DNA of 64,000 nucleotides from Sphingopyxis sp. Root154 (GTDB lineage: Bacteria > Pseudomonadota > Alphaproteobacteria > Sphingomonadales > Sphingomonadaceae), in contig NZ_LMGI01000003.1 of assembly GCF_001427105.1 (NCBI RefSeq), forward strand, positions 102,618 through 166,617, written 5' to 3'. The position numbers were made by a program, and so were the translations under genes. Shown in pieces: positions 1-16,517 of the stretch. Position 1 is the stretch's first letter. Each line of letters begins with the position of its first letter. The notes beneath the pieces were generated by a model. That model was not told the origin of the DNA. It worked only from the letters and a program-made list of their open reading frames with translations, and made no database searches.

Positions 1-3341
<3,341 letters not shown>

Positions 3342-3351
3342 TGATTTTCCT

Positions 3352-3385
3352 CACTCCCTTCGCCCACGGCGAAGGGGGAAGAGTG
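3352..3385. repeat. Hairpin between rpoB and rpoC
   Basis: Bases 3356-3364 (CCCTTCGCC) pair perfectly with 3368-3376 across a 3-base loop, and CACT/AGTG flanks extend the arms. No T-run follows, so it does not look like a terminator. It may be an intergenic palindromic element or an RNA processing or stability signal in the rpoBC transcript. The function is unknown. Confidence 0.6.
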
Positions 3386-3396
3386 GAGCTTAGAAT

Positions 3397-7680
<4,284 letters not shown>

Positions 7681-7720
7681 GCCTGACCCTCGTTCCCGGG
7701 TGACAGCCTGAAAAGAACAG

Positions 7721-7754
7721 CCCCGCCGGAGCGATCCGGCGGGGCTTTTTTTTG
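7721..7754 (+). terminator. Intrinsic terminator of rpoBC
   Basis: CCCCGCCGG (7721-7729) pairs perfectly with 7736-7744 around a 6-base loop and is followed by C and a run of nine T. It lies 40 bases past the rpoC stop. Confidence 0.95.
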
Positions 7755-7792
7755 GGGTTTGGGTGGTGCGCGGACGGTGGCGCCTTACCTTT

Positions 7793-7884
7793 CGTCATCC
7801 CGGACTTGATCCGGGATCCCGCTTTTAGAAGGCGTCGACAGACTGCGACATCAAGCGGGACCCCGGATCAAGTCCGGGGTGACG
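7793..7884. repeat. REP-like paired inverted repeat, copy 1
   Basis: Two inverted copies of a palindromic core (CCCGGACTTGATCCGGG and its complement) are separated by about 40 bases, with outer arms CGTCA/TGACG and inner arms TCCCGCTT/AAGCGGGA. Each core can fold alone and the pair can form one long stem. A second pair with the same core lies at 25301-25379. Shared sequence in two unrelated gaps marks it as a dispersed intergenic element. Confidence 0.85.
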
Positions 7885-7917
7885 CGAGTGTTGGAGTCTG
7901 TAACAGGTCGCTAACGG

Positions 7918-7955
7918 ACAAATAGAAAAGGGCCCACCGGGGTGCCGGTGAGCCC
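7918..7955 (-). terminator. Intrinsic terminator downstream of the PspC gene
   Basis: Read on the minus strand, GGGCTCACCGG (7955-7945) pairs with CCGGTGGGCCC (7940-7930, one G-T pair) around a 4-base loop, followed by CTTTTCTATTT. It sits about 65 bases past the PspC stop. Confidence 0.8.
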
Positions 7956-8020
7956 TTGGTCCTGGGAATATGCGGGCCGGTGCGACTGCGCTTTGAAAGC
8001 GTCCGGCCCTTTGCTCTGTC

Positions 8021-8200
8021 CTAGGGCGCGAGGATCGCGACGGCGAGGTACAGCAGCAGAGGCAGGCCGAAGCCCAACAGCGTCAGGGCGACAAAGCCGA
8101 CGCGCGTCCACAAGACGTCGATGCCGAACTGGTCTGACATTCCGGCGCACACGCCGAAGATCATCCCGTCGCGACGATTCTTGCGAAAACCCTGTTTCAT
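8021..8200 (-). CDS. PspC-domain small membrane protein
   Basis: A 59-residue protein with a PspC-like fold: a basic N-terminus (KQGFRKNRRDGMIFGVCAG), the DxLWxRVGF motif and one C-terminal membrane helix (LLGFGLPLLLYLAVAILAP). PspC proteins act at the inner membrane in envelope-stress responses, but this single-domain form may simply be a small stress-linked membrane protein. I chose the ATG at 8200 because GAAAGGAAAG lies just upstream; the in-frame ATG at 8224 lacks such a site. A minus-strand terminator follows. A second small membrane peptide lies immediately upstream on the same strand. Confidence 0.85.
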   Translation of the reverse strand: MKQGFRKNRRDGMIFGVCAGMSDQFGIDVLWTRVGFVALTLLGFGLPLLLYLAVAILAP

Positions 8201-8257
8201 TTCTTTCCTTTCGATCCCGGCCATCGGGCCGGCGTTATTGGCGGGCTGGGGGACTGG

Positions 8258-8386
8258 TCAGGCGACCAGTCCACCGAAGTGTGCAGCGTTCGGGCCAACA
8301 GCAGCCAGGAACATCATCGAGCAATAAAGCGAGGCAACAGCGGCGATCGCGTAGCTCTTGAACGAGTCGACATTGAAATGGGCCAT
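8258..8386 (-). CDS. Hypothetical 42-residue membrane peptide
   Basis: A short frame with an excellent ribosome binding site (GGAAGGAAAATATC before ATG). The product begins MAHFNVDSFKSYAIAAVAS and has one hydrophobic segment covering about residues 12-32, ending HFGGLVA. I do not recognise a named family. Its position 57 bases upstream of the PspC gene, on the same strand, suggests co-transcription and a related envelope role. It is too short to judge codon bias firmly, but the start signal is among the best in the region. Confidence 0.6.
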   Translation of the reverse strand: MAHFNVDSFKSYAIAAVASLYCSMMFLAAVGPNAAHFGGLVA

Positions 8387-8628
8387 GATATTTTCCTTCC
8401 TTGAACCTTCCATTCCGGGCCATCCGGTGGATGCCGACACTATTGCAGGGACCGTGCCAATTTCATTCATTGGCGGTTAAGTGGGGTTTTTGGGTTTGCG
8501 ACAGATTATTTCGTCGCGAAAAATGCGCCAAGGTGGTGAAAATTCCTGCTCGTCGGAAAATATTCAACGGAACTATGCGCGGCGTCGGACTGGAATCGCG
8601 CGGGGGGCTGGGGTAGGCGGACAGGCAG

Positions 8629-9738
8629 ATGACGCTGACCCGCCTTTCGCTAACCGATTTTCGCAATCATGCCGGAGCGGACATGGCGGCCGCGCCGGGG
8701 CTCGTTGCGCTGCACGGCGACAATGGCGCGGGCAAGACCAATATATTAGAGGCAATCTCGCTGCTCGCGCCCGGCCGCGGCCTCCGCCGTGCCGCGCTCT
8801 CCGACATGGTGCGCGACGGCGCGGGCGGCGGCTTTGCCGTCTTTGCCGAGGTTCAGGCCGGCGCCGACCTCGCGCCGGTGGCGCTGGGGACCGGGATCGA
8901 GGCCGCGCAGCCAGGGCGGCGGATCGTGCGCATCAATGGCGCGACCGCCGCCGCGACCGCGCTGGGCGACTGGCTGGCGGTTTTGTGGCTGACCCCCGCG
9001 ATGGACCGGCTGTTCGTCGAGACTGCGGGCAACCGGCGGCGTTTTCTCGACCGCCTCGTCCTCGCGCTCGATCCGCGGCACGCGCAGCACAGCAACCGGT
9101 ACGAGGCGGCGCTCCGCGCGCGGGGGAAGCTGCTCGCCGACCTCGGGCAAGCCGACCAGCAATGGCTGACGAGCCTCGAAGCGCAGCTTGCCGAACATGG
9201 CGCGGCGATGGATGCGGCGCGGCAGCATATGCTCGCGGGCCTGTCGACCGAACTTGCGGGCCAGCCCGACGCGCCGTTCGCGCGCCCGCTGCTGACGCTG
9301 GTCGACAGCGAAGGCGCCGCGCGAACGGCGCCGCACGATGTGGAAGCGATCAAGGCGCTCTTCGCCTCACGCCGCCGCATCGACGCGGCGGCGGGGCGCG
9401 CGACCGCGGGGCCGCACCGCGACGATCTGTCGGCGGTACATGCCGCGACCGGCCGCGCGGCGGCGCGCTGTTCGACCGGCGAGCAAAAGGCAATGCTGCT
9501 CTCACTCGTCCTCGCGCACAGCGACAGCGTCGCCCGCGCGCGCGGGCAAAGGCCCGTGCTGCTGCTCGACGAGGTTGCTGCACACCTCGACCCGCTGCGC
9601 CGCAGCGCGCTCTATGAGCGGATGGCGGGGCAGGGCGGGCAGGCGTGGCTCACCGGAACCGAGGCGGCGCTGTTCGACGACATGCCGGGGCCGGTGACGC
9701 GCTTCCGGATCGCGGGCGGGCGGATCGTCGCGGGTTAG
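8629..9738 (+). CDS. recF: DNA replication and repair protein RecF
   Basis: RecF is an SMC-like ATPase that helps load RecA at single-strand gaps. The 369-residue protein has the N-terminal LTDFRNH motif, Walker A GDNGAGKTN near residues 31-39, the ABC signature STGEQKAMLL near residue 283, and Walker B with D-loop (LLLDEVAAHLD) near residue 308. Length is typical (about 360-380). It stands alone here rather than in the dnaN-recF-gyrB cluster of many bacteria; the neighbours are unrelated. Confidence 0.97.
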   Translation: MTLTRLSLTDFRNHAGADMAAAPGLVALHGDNGAGKTNILEAISLLAPGRGLRRAALSDMVRDGAGGGFAVFAEVQAGADLAPVALGTGIEAAQPGRRIVRINGATAAATALGDWLAVLWLTPAMDRLFVETAGNRRRFLDRLVLALDPRHAQHSNRYEAALRARGKLLADLGQADQQWLTSLEAQLAEHGAAMDAARQHMLAGLSTELAGQPDAPFARPLLTLVDSEGAARTAPHDVEAIKALFASRRRIDAAAGRATAGPHRDDLSAVHAATGRAAARCSTGEQKAMLLSLVLAHSDSVARARGQRPVLLLDEVAAHLDPLRRSALYERMAGQGGQAWLTGTEAALFDDMPGPVTRFRIAGGRIVAG

Positions 9739-9742
9739 TTGG

Positions 9743-9883
9743 CTAGCTCGCCAGCGCTTTCAAAATATCTTGCCAGTGCGTGATCAGGGCATAACCTGCC
9801 CCCGCTAACAATATGGTGCCCAGCCAGGTTTTGATGTTGGGCTCATTGCCTTGCGGACCTGAAGGCTTTCGAAGATCTTTCAA
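9743..9883 (-). CDS. Possible microprotein coupled to arsC
   Basis: A 46-codon frame starts at TTG 9883 in a TTGA overlap with the arsC stop and ends at TAG 9743. The predicted peptide has a charged N-terminus (KDLRKPSGPQGNEPN) and one membrane-type segment (WLGTILLAGAGYALI) followed by a short amphipathic tail. The overlap geometry is typical of translational coupling, but there is no clear ribosome binding site, the start is non-ATG, and codons such as ATA and TTA are unlike the neighbours. It could be a degraded remnant. Confidence 0.35.
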   Translation of the reverse strand: MKDLRKPSGPQGNEPNIKTWLGTILLAGAGYALITHWQDILKALAS

Positions 9884-10224
9884 AGAATCTCGAGCACCCG
9901 GTCCTGCGGGCGACACAGGCGGACGCCCTTGTCGGTCTCGACGAGCGGGCGTTCGACATAGGCGGGGTTCGCGGCCATCGCAGCAATGATCGCGTCGTCG
10001 CTTGCGTCATTCAATCCGCGTTCCTCGGCATCGGTGCCGCGCAGGCGCAGCGCGTCGCGCGCGGTCAGCCCGGCGTCGTGGAACAGCTGGCGCAGCTTGT
10101 CCGCGCTGTACGGATTTTTGAGATATTCGACGACCGTCAGCGCGACGCCGGGCGTTTCCTGAAGAATCGCCAGCGTCTTGCGCGAGGTGCCGCAAACGGG
10201 GTTGTGCCAGATGGTTGCATTCAT
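9880..10224 (-). CDS. arsC: Arsenate reductase, glutaredoxin-dependent ArsC family
   Basis: A 114-residue protein of the plasmid R773-type ArsC family, which reduces arsenate to arsenite with glutathione and glutaredoxin. The catalytic motif HNPVCGTSR places the reactive Cys at residue 11. The substrate arginines are seen in RPLVETDKGVRLCRP near residues 92-106. Length matches the short members (about 115; R773 ArsC is 141). There is no arsR, arsB or acr3 beside it, so a housekeeping or redox role is possible instead of an ars operon. It may be followed by a TTGA-overlapping microprotein. Confidence 0.9.
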   Translation of the reverse strand: MNATIWHNPVCGTSRKTLAILQETPGVALTVVEYLKNPYSADKLRQLFHDAGLTARDALRLRGTDAEERGLNDASDDAIIAAMAANPAYVERPLVETDKGVRLCRPQDRVLEIL

Positions 10225-10393
10225 GGTGCGTGTCCTAACGCAGCCTTACAGCAGCGTAAACTCGCTATTCATGGCATATATGGCACATCTTCCCGCATGA
10301 AGGGGAACCATCAGCTTGCCTTTCGCGGCCAACACACGACTTATGCAAAGTCGAGGGACCGTAAAAGGCGGCCAATGCGGGGTTGGGTTGCAA

Positions 10394-11140
10394 GTGAATG
10401 AATTGATCGATCGACGGGCGATGTTGGCAGCGATGGCTGGAGCGGGGGCGATGGCCGCCGTACCCGCACGCGCACAACTCCCCAACTGGATTCAGCAGCC
10501 GGTGGCGCCTTTGCCGCCGCCGGTCGATTATCTCGCCGTGGCGAAGAGGCAGCTCGCGATGCAGGGACGCAATATCCCACAGAGCGACCGCGTCGGCGTC
10601 GTCGATTTCGGCCTGCCGTCGTCGCGCCCGCGCTTTGCGCTGGTCGACATGATTGCGGGCAAGGTCGACATGTTCCCGGTGACGCACGGGCGCGGGTCGG
10701 ACCCGCAGCACGACGGCTGGCTCAAGAATTTCTCGAACCGCATGGGATCACTCGCGACCTCGCGCGGCGCGTACCGCACCAGCGATTATTATTGGGGCGC
10801 CAACGGGTCGTCGATGCGGCTCGCGGGATTGGAACCCGACAATTATTCTGCCGACCAGCGCGCGATCGTCGTGCATGGCGCCTGGTACGCCGATCCGGCG
10901 CTGATCGCGACGCAGGGCAAGCTGGGGCGCAGCGAGGGCTGCTTCGTGTTCGGCGAAGAGCTGCTGCCGATGATCCTCTACAAGCTCGGGCCGGGCCGCT
11001 TGCTGTTCGCCGACCGGCTGAGCCTGCCGCCGCCGATGCCCAAGCCGTTCGAACTGCCGCCCTCCGACCCGCTTCCGGGCATGGAGAATCTGCGGCGCGC
11101 GAGTTCGATCAGCGGGCCGTTGCCGAAGACGGCGGATTAA
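10394..11140 (+). CDS. Exported L,D-transpeptidase catalytic-domain family protein (YkuD_2 type)
   Basis: A protein of about 248 residues whose N-terminus carries an export signal with a twin-arginine-like start (DRRAMLAAMAGAG, then AVPARA). The body matches the murein L,D-transpeptidase catalytic family: VDFGLPSSRPRF, GRGSDPQHDG, the histidine in VVHGAWYAD and the Cys motif LGRSEGCFVFGE (the usual SxGC). It probably acts on periplasmic peptidoglycan. I prefer the GTG at 10394, which gives the compact signal peptide; the ATG at 10316 would add an unlikely leader. Confidence 0.8.
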   Translation: MNELIDRRAMLAAMAGAGAMAAVPARAQLPNWIQQPVAPLPPPVDYLAVAKRQLAMQGRNIPQSDRVGVVDFGLPSSRPRFALVDMIAGKVDMFPVTHGRGSDPQHDGWLKNFSNRMGSLATSRGAYRTSDYYWGANGSSMRLAGLEPDNYSADQRAIVVHGAWYADPALIATQGKLGRSEGCFVFGEELLPMILYKLGPGRLLFADRLSLPPPMPKPFELPPSDPLPGMENLRRASSISGPLPKTAD

Positions 11141-11324
11141 TAGCGCAGCGTCGGCTTTAGGGCGGAAAGCGGACAATGCTGGCCACCAGAGGAATGCGGC
11201 TGTATGCCACCTCCCGAGGTTGGCCTGCCAATGCAGGTCCCCACATTTCAGTTCGCGCTTTTGGACCATAGCTGACGCCCAGAACCCGCGTATTGGGTAA
11301 AAAGAAAGACGCGTCTGCGGCTGT

Positions 11325-12323
11325 ATGAAATGTCCCGATGAGACTTTAGAAGTACTAGGCTGGAAGGCTCATTTCCGCGAACAGGTCACTAGCGAGGAAG
11401 CCCGGCAATGCCATCCCGTCCGGGTGATGGCCGTCCATCGCGGCAAGATCGACGTTGCGGGTGCCGGATTTCAGCGCTTCATCGCGCCCTATATTCCAGG
11501 CGCCACGCCGTCGGACGATCATCCGACAGTCGGGGACTGGCTGCTTATCGACCGCGACACACTTCAGCCCGTACGCGTCCTGCGTCGAATAAACCTGTTC
11601 AAGCGGCGCGCACCGGGTGACCCCCGCAAAGAGCAGATGATCGCCGCCAACGTTGATACCCTGTTCATCGTCGCCTCGTGCAATCAGGATTTCAGCGTCG
11701 CCCGGCTGGAACGCTATTTGGTGCTGGCACGCGAGGTCGGGGTGAATCCGATCGTGGTTCTCACCAAAACCGACCTGACCGACTCGCCGGAGACTTTTGC
11801 AGCGGCCGCAAGCGCGATCGAACCGGGATTGCGCGTCGAACCCGTCAACGGCCGCGACCCTGCGAGTGTCGCTCGCCTCGCCGCATGGTGCGGTAAGGGC
11901 GAAACCGTTGCGCTTCTGGGATCGTCAGGCGTCGGAAAATCGACGCTCGTAAACACTTTGCGAGGCTCGGACAGCATTGCCACCCAAGCGATCCGCGCAC
12001 GTGACGGTACGGGTCGCCATACCACCACGGTGCGCGAAATGCATCGACTCGACGGAGGCGGCTGGCTGCTCGACACGCCCGGTATGCGCGAGCTGCAACT
12101 GTCCGACGCGGCCACCGGGATATCGGAAGTTTTCGACGATTTCATCGCTGTGGCGCAACATTGCCGCTTTTCCGACTGTGCTCATGGCGTCGAGCCAGGC
12201 TGTGCCGTCCGAGCAGCGATTGCCGCGGGCGAATTTACCTCTGCGCGCTTCGATCGCTGGCGCAAACTGGCGGCCGAGGACAACGTCAACGCGTCGCATG
12301 TCAAGAGGCGTACGCCGGATTGA
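11325..12323 (+). CDS. rsgA: Ribosome small-subunit-dependent GTPase RsgA
   Basis: RsgA is a circularly permuted GTPase that checks late 30S subunit maturation. The 332-residue protein has an OB-like N-terminal domain, the permuted order of motifs (G4-type VLTKTDL near residue 147, then P-loop GSSGVGKST near 201, then DTPGMREL near 250), and the C-terminal zinc knuckle with the Cys/His set in HCRFSDCAHGVEPGC. The start codon ATG at 11325 lacks a strong ribosome binding site. It is flanked by two L,D-transpeptidase genes, with no operon evident. Codon use looks a little less GC-biased than the neighbours. Confidence 0.93.
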   Translation: MKCPDETLEVLGWKAHFREQVTSEEARQCHPVRVMAVHRGKIDVAGAGFQRFIAPYIPGATPSDDHPTVGDWLLIDRDTLQPVRVLRRINLFKRRAPGDPRKEQMIAANVDTLFIVASCNQDFSVARLERYLVLAREVGVNPIVVLTKTDLTDSPETFAAAASAIEPGLRVEPVNGRDPASVARLAAWCGKGETVALLGSSGVGKSTLVNTLRGSDSIATQAIRARDGTGRHTTTVREMHRLDGGGWLLDTPGMRELQLSDAATGISEVFDDFIAVAQHCRFSDCAHGVEPGCAVRAAIAAGEFTSARFDRWRKLAAEDNVNASHVKRRTPD

Positions 12324-12430
12324 CCAGTTCGCGATGAATTCCTGCCGGAACCAGACGACCTGATGCAACGCCAAGCCAAGGCATTGGGGCAACTTCCGAA
12401 CGTCAGCGACCGGTCGTTAGTTGACGACTT

Positions 12431-13792
12431 TCAATAGATCCCGGTGGTCCCCGGCGCCGTGACGCGCGCGGTCGTAACCGTCGGCACGACGGCGGGCGGC
12501 ATCGGAGCAATGATCGTCGCGGTCGGGCGGCCGGGCTTGGCGAAGCTCGCCACGACGGGCGCGTCGCGGCCATAGATGTCGGCGAGCTTCTTCACGCCGC
12601 CCTTGCCGTCGGGAATGACGGTCCAATAAGCGACATAGACGGGGAAGGGATTGTCAAAGCCGAAGCGCGTCGTCGCGCCGCTGGCGATCGCTTCGCCGAA
12701 TTCCTCGGGGCTCTTGCCCGCGAACATCACCGCCATCAGGCCCGAGAAGTGCAGTGCGCGCTCGGTGCGAATGCAGCCGTGGCTGAACGCTCGCGCGGCG
12801 GCGGCGAACGCGCCCTTCGACGGCGTATCGTGCAGATAGATGGCGTGCGGGTTGAGCATCTCCATCTTCATCACGCCCAGCGCGTTGCCGGGTCCGGCCT
12901 TTTGCACGACCGACAAAGTCTTGCCGCTGCCCGTCCATGTATAGCCCTGCGCGCGCGCGGCGCCCGGATTGCGGGCGATCGTCGCGCCGATGCCCTCGTT
13001 GATGATGCTGCGCGGCAGCGTCCATGTCGGGTTGACGATGATGCCGGTCGCCATCGGGTTGAGCTGCGGCGTCGGAGTCGAGTTCTTGCCGACGACGGCC
13101 TTGTGCGTCGCGATGATCGTACCGCCGTGGACGACGCGGGTCAGATATTCGGGCACGTTGCTGACGACATAACGTTCGCCGAGCGCGCGCGGCATCCAGC
13201 GCCAGCGCTCCATGTTGACGCGGATCGCATTGGCTTCGGCGGGCGTCTTCGCCTTTTTGAGCGATGCCTTGAGCGCCGCGAAATCGGGATGCACGGGGTC
13301 GAGCGTCGCGAGCGTCTCGCTGACGGTTCCCGCACCGAGCGCCGCGGCGAGGAGCGACAGCAGGGGTTCGCTGTCACCGTCGCTGTCGACCATGAACCAC
13401 TGCTTGCGTGCCGCATTGGGTGTGCGCCCGTCGCGCAGGTGCGTCGCGAGCAACAGGAAGGTGTCGGTCGCGGTCTTATCGAGCCGCGCCTGATCGCCGC
13501 TCATGATCGCGGCGGCGAGCGCATCGGGACTATAATCCTTGGCAAACAGCCCCTCGGCGCCGATACCCTCGATCGAAACCAGCAGCGCTTCGGCATTCTG
13601 CTTCGACCAGCTCGGCAAATTCGCCTCGGCGGCGGTTTCGACGACAGGGGCGTCGTCCTTCACCTTGTCGGGCTGAAGGATCACCGAATCTTCCTTGACC
13701 CCTTGCTGCGCGAAAGCGGGCACCGTGAGCAGGCTCAGCGGAAGGAGAAGCGCCGCAGCAGGGCGCGCCGAAAAGGGGGAGTTTTTGACCAT
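12431..13792 (-). CDS. Periplasmic L,D-transpeptidase, YcbB (LdtD)-like
   Basis: A 453-residue exported enzyme with a cleavable signal peptide (LLLPLSLLTVPAFAQ). It has a scaffold region, the family motif MERWRWMPR near residue 194, and the YkuD catalytic motif SHGCIR with the nucleophile Cys at residue 340. These enzymes make 3-3 crosslinks in peptidoglycan. The C-terminus ends in a low-complexity tail rich in Pro, Thr, Val and Ala. It is somewhat shorter than E. coli YcbB (615). It is convergent with rsgA, and the 70-base gap upstream towards accC shows no clear structure. Confidence 0.9.
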   Translation of the reverse strand: MVKNSPFSARPAAALLLPLSLLTVPAFAQQGVKEDSVILQPDKVKDDAPVVETAAEANLPSWSKQNAEALLVSIEGIGAEGLFAKDYSPDALAAAIMSGDQARLDKTATDTFLLLATHLRDGRTPNAARKQWFMVDSDGDSEPLLSLLAAALGAGTVSETLATLDPVHPDFAALKASLKKAKTPAEANAIRVNMERWRWMPRALGERYVVSNVPEYLTRVVHGGTIIATHKAVVGKNSTPTPQLNPMATGIIVNPTWTLPRSIINEGIGATIARNPGAARAQGYTWTGSGKTLSVVQKAGPGNALGVMKMEMLNPHAIYLHDTPSKGAFAAAARAFSHGCIRTERALHFSGLMAVMFAGKSPEEFGEAIASGATTRFGFDNPFPVYVAYWTVIPDGKGGVKKLADIYGRDAPVVASFAKPGRPTATIIAPMPPAVVPTVTTARVTAPGTTGIY

Positions 13793-13864
13793 GGCTAAAG
13801 CCCATAGCTAAAAAGCATCCACAGTTAAAGTGAGCTGCCGCACAACTCGACGCAAGAATAGATG

Positions 13865-15226
13865 TCAGGCCTTCGCCTCTTCATCCTGCTTTGCCAGCCA
13901 TTCCTCGAGCCACTTGATCGTATAGTCGCCGTGGATGACATCGGGATCGGCGAGCAGCGCCTGATGCAGCGGGATGTTCGTCTTGACCCCCGCGATCACC
14001 ATTTCCTCGAGCGCGCGACGCATCCGCATCATGCAGCTTTCGCGTGTGCGGCCGTAAACGATCAGTTTGCCGATCATGCTGTCGTAATAGGGCGGAATCG
14101 AATAGCCGGCGTAAAGCCCGCTATCGACGCGCACATGCATGCCGCCCGCGGCGTGATAGTTGGTCACTTTGCCGGGTGAGGGCATGAAGGTGCGCGGGTC
14201 CTCGGCATTGATGCGGCATTCCATCGCATGGCCGCGAAACTCCAGGTCTTCCTGTTTCACCGACAGGTCCGATCCGCCCGCGATGCGGATCTGTTCGCGG
14301 ACAAGGTCGAAGCCGGTGATCATTTCGGTCACCGGATGCTCGACCTGGATGCGCGTGTTCATCTCGATGAAGAAGAATTCGCCATTTTCCCACAGGAACT
14401 CGATCGTGCCGGCGCCGCGATAGTGCATCGCCGCCATCGCGTCGGCGCACACCTTGCCCATGCGTGCGCGTTCCTCGGCCGAGATGATCGGCGAGGGGGC
14501 TTCTTCGAGCACTTTCTGGTGGCGGCGCTGGAGCGAGCAGTCACGCTCGCCCAAGTGGATGGCAGTGCCCCGGCCGTCGCCGAACACCTGGAATTCGATG
14601 TGCCGAGGATTGCCGAGATATTTTTCCATGTAAACGGTCGGATCGCCGAACGCCGCCGCGGCTTCGCTTGACGCCTGGCCCATCAGGCTTTCGAGGCTGT
14701 CGGCGTCGGGAACGACCTTCATCCCGCGCCCGCCGCCGCCTGATGCCGCCTTGATCAGCACCGGATAGCCGATTTCCTCGGCCATTTTGCGGCATTCGTC
14801 GCCATAGGTGACCGCGCCCGGCGAGCCCGGAACGACCGGCAGGCCGAGCGCGACCGCGGTGCGCTTCGCCTCGACCTTGTCGCCCATCGTGCGGATATGC
14901 TCGGGCTTCGGCCCGACGAAGATCATGTCATGCGCTTCGATGATCTCGGCGAAGCGCTCGTTTTCGGATAGGAAGCCATAGCCCGGGTGGATCGCGTCGG
15001 CGCCGGTGATTTCGGCGGCCGAGATGATCGCGGGGATGTTGAGATAGCTGTCCTTCGCCGCGGGCGGACCGATGCACACTGCTTCGTCGGCAAGGCGGAC
15101 GTGCATCGCGTCGGCGTCGGCGGTCGAATGGACCGCGACTGTCTTAATGCCCATTTCGTGGCACGCGCGATGGATGCGCAGCGCGATCTCGCCGCGGTTG
15201 GCGATCAGGAGCTTTTCGATGGCCAT
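13865..15226 (-). CDS. accC: Acetyl-CoA carboxylase, biotin carboxylase subunit
   Basis: AccC carboxylates the biotin on AccB using ATP and bicarbonate, the first step of fatty acid synthesis. The 453-residue protein begins [19 protein letters not shown] and carries the ATP-grasp glycine loop GGGGRGMK, the catalytic segment [15 protein letters not shown] and the C-terminal barrel. I place the start at 15226 because upstream codons run into accB; seven bases separate the two genes, indicating one operon transcribed accB then accC. Length is typical (about 449). Confidence 0.98.
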   Translation of the reverse strand: MAIEKLLIANRGEIALRIHRACHEMGIKTVAVHSTADADAMHVRLADEAVCIGPPAAKDSYLNIPAIISAAEITGADAIHPGYGFLSENERFAEIIEAHDMIFVGPKPEHIRTMGDKVEAKRTAVALGLPVVPGSPGAVTYGDECRKMAEEIGYPVLIKAASGGGGRGMKVVPDADSLESLMGQASSEAAAAFGDPTVYMEKYLGNPRHIEFQVFGDGRGTAIHLGERDCSLQRRHQKVLEEAPSPIISAEERARMGKVCADAMAAMHYRGAGTIEFLWENGEFFFIEMNTRIQVEHPVTEMITGFDLVREQIRIAGGSDLSVKQEDLEFRGHAMECRINAEDPRTFMPSPGKVTNYHAAGGMHVRVDSGLYAGYSIPPYYDSMIGKLIVYGRTRESCMMRMRRALEEMVIAGVKTNIPLHQALLADPDVIHGDYTIKWLEEWLAKQDEEAKA

Positions 15227-15233
15227 TTTGGGA

Positions 15234-15713
15234 TCAGCCGATGGTGAACAGCGGCTGGTCGAACTCGACCGGCTGGCTGTTCTCGACATGCACGGCCTTC
15301 AGCGTGCCCGACGCCGGCGCGGTGATCGGGTTCATCACCTTCATCGCCTCGACGATCAGGACCGTGTCGCCGGCCTTTACCGCCGAACCGATCGCGGCGA
15401 AATTCGGTGCGCCGGGTTCGGGTGAGAGATAGACGGTGCCGACCATCGGCGATTTGACGGCGTCGGCGAAGCTGTCGGCGGCCGGGGCCGCGGCAGCAGC
15501 GGGCGCTGCGGCGGTGGCCGGGGCGGCTGCGGCAACCGGCGCGGCGGCGGGAGCGTAAGCGACGGGCGCGGCGTTCAGCGTGCGCGCGACGCGGATCTTG
15601 CGCTCGCCGTCCTCGACCTCGATTTCGGACAATCCGGTGTCGTCGAGCAACTCGGCGAGCGCGCGGACATAGGCCGGATCGACGTTGATGCCATTGTCTT
15701 TATGGTCACCCAT
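15234..15713 (-). CDS. accB: Biotin carboxyl carrier protein of acetyl-CoA carboxylase
   Basis: A 159-residue carrier. The N-terminal dimerising domain (about residues 1-45) is followed by an Ala/Pro linker (about 50-80) and the C-terminal biotinyl domain with the biotin-attachment motif EAMKVMN. It moves the carboxyl group from AccC to the carboxyltransferase. It sits directly upstream of accC and downstream of aroQ on the same strand. This accB-accC-aroQ neighbourhood is common in alphaproteobacteria. Confidence 0.97.
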   Translation of the reverse strand: MGDHKDNGINVDPAYVRALAELLDDTGLSEIEVEDGERKIRVARTLNAAPVAYAPAAAPVAAAAPATAAAPAAAAAPAADSFADAVKSPMVGTVYLSPEPGAPNFAAIGSAVKAGDTVLIVEAMKVMNPITAPASGTLKAVHVENSQPVEFDQPLFTIG

Positions 15714-15782
15714 GAGAATATTTCCTGTTGTTGCGGCGTCGGTGTTCCGACGCTCAGACCCCGTTTTTGATGCGCCCTATTG

Positions 15783-16235
15783 TCAGAGACGGGCGGCGGC
15801 GTCCAGCGCCAGCGTGTAGCTGTTGGCGCCATGTCCGGCAAAATGCGCCACTGCGGCCATGCCGACATAGCTGATGTGCCGGAATTCCTCGCGCGTCATC
15901 GGGTCCGACAGATGGACCTCGATCACCGGCACCTTGATCGACCGGATCGCGTCGTGGATCGCGATCGAGGTGTGGGTATAGCCGCCGGCGTTGAGCAACA
16001 CCGCCTTGGCGCCCGCGATATAGGCTTCGTGCAGCCAGTCGATCAGTACGCCCTCGTGGTTCGTCTGGCGGCATTCGACGCGCAATCCCAGTTCGTCCGC
16101 CTGCGCCTCGAGCCGCGCGTGGATGTCGTTTAGCGTGTCGTGCCCGTAGATCTCGGGCTCGCGCGTGCCGAGCAGGTTGAGGTTGGGGCCGGAGAAGACA
16201 AAGACGGTCGGCTTGTCGGTACGCTCGTTGGTCAA
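15783..16235 (-). CDS. aroQ: Type II 3-dehydroquinate dehydratase
   Basis: A 150-residue enzyme of the shikimate pathway that converts 3-dehydroquinate to 3-dehydroshikimate. The family motifs are clear: [16 protein letters not shown] with the catalytic Tyr, NAGGYTHTS, and [17 protein letters not shown]. Length is standard (about 145-150). It starts the minus-strand set aroQ-accB-accC, with 69 bases to accB, and diverges from thiS across an 81-base gap that must hold both promoters. Confidence 0.97.
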   Translation of the reverse strand: MTNERTDKPTVFVFSGPNLNLLGTREPEIYGHDTLNDIHARLEAQADELGLRVECRQTNHEGVLIDWLHEAYIAGAKAVLLNAGGYTHTSIAIHDAIRSIKVPVIEVHLSDPMTREEFRHISYVGMAAVAHFAGHGANSYTLALDAAARL

Positions 16236-16316
16236 GGGCTTGGCTTTCGGTTGCGAGGACGCGCGCTCCCCCTATATGGGCTGCTCGGCAAAAGGCAAAG
16301 CAAGGCGGATTCACCA

Positions 16317-16517
16317 GTGATCTCGGTCATCCTCAACGGCGAACGACGGCAGGTGCGCGAAGGCAGCATCGCCGACCTCGTCGCATCGCTCGGCCTCGAC
16401 GTGAAGAAGGTCGCGGTCGAGCGCAATCGCGAGATCGTGCCGCGCTCGACGCTTGCCGAAGTGACGCTCGCCGAGGGCGATGCGCTGGAAATAGTCCATT
16501 TCGTGGGGGGCGGCTGA
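16317..16517 (+). CDS. thiS: Sulfur carrier protein ThiS
   Basis: A 66-residue ubiquitin-like protein that carries the thiocarboxylate sulfur for the thiazole part of thiamine. It begins [13 protein letters not shown] and ends HFVGGG, giving the C-terminal di-glycine needed for activation. I chose the GTG at 16317; codons further upstream would overlap the aroQ promoter area. The stop overlaps the start of the VOC gene by one base (TGATG), and thiG follows, so the three probably form one transcript. Confidence 0.9.
   Translation: MISVILNGERRQVREGSIADLVASLGLDVKKVAVERNREIVPRSTLAEVTLAEGDALEIVHFVGGG

Noticed and set aside
11141..11324. A possible mobile-element remnant before rsgA
   Set aside because: The gap has no inverted ends, transposase fragment or duplication; only a slightly different base composition.
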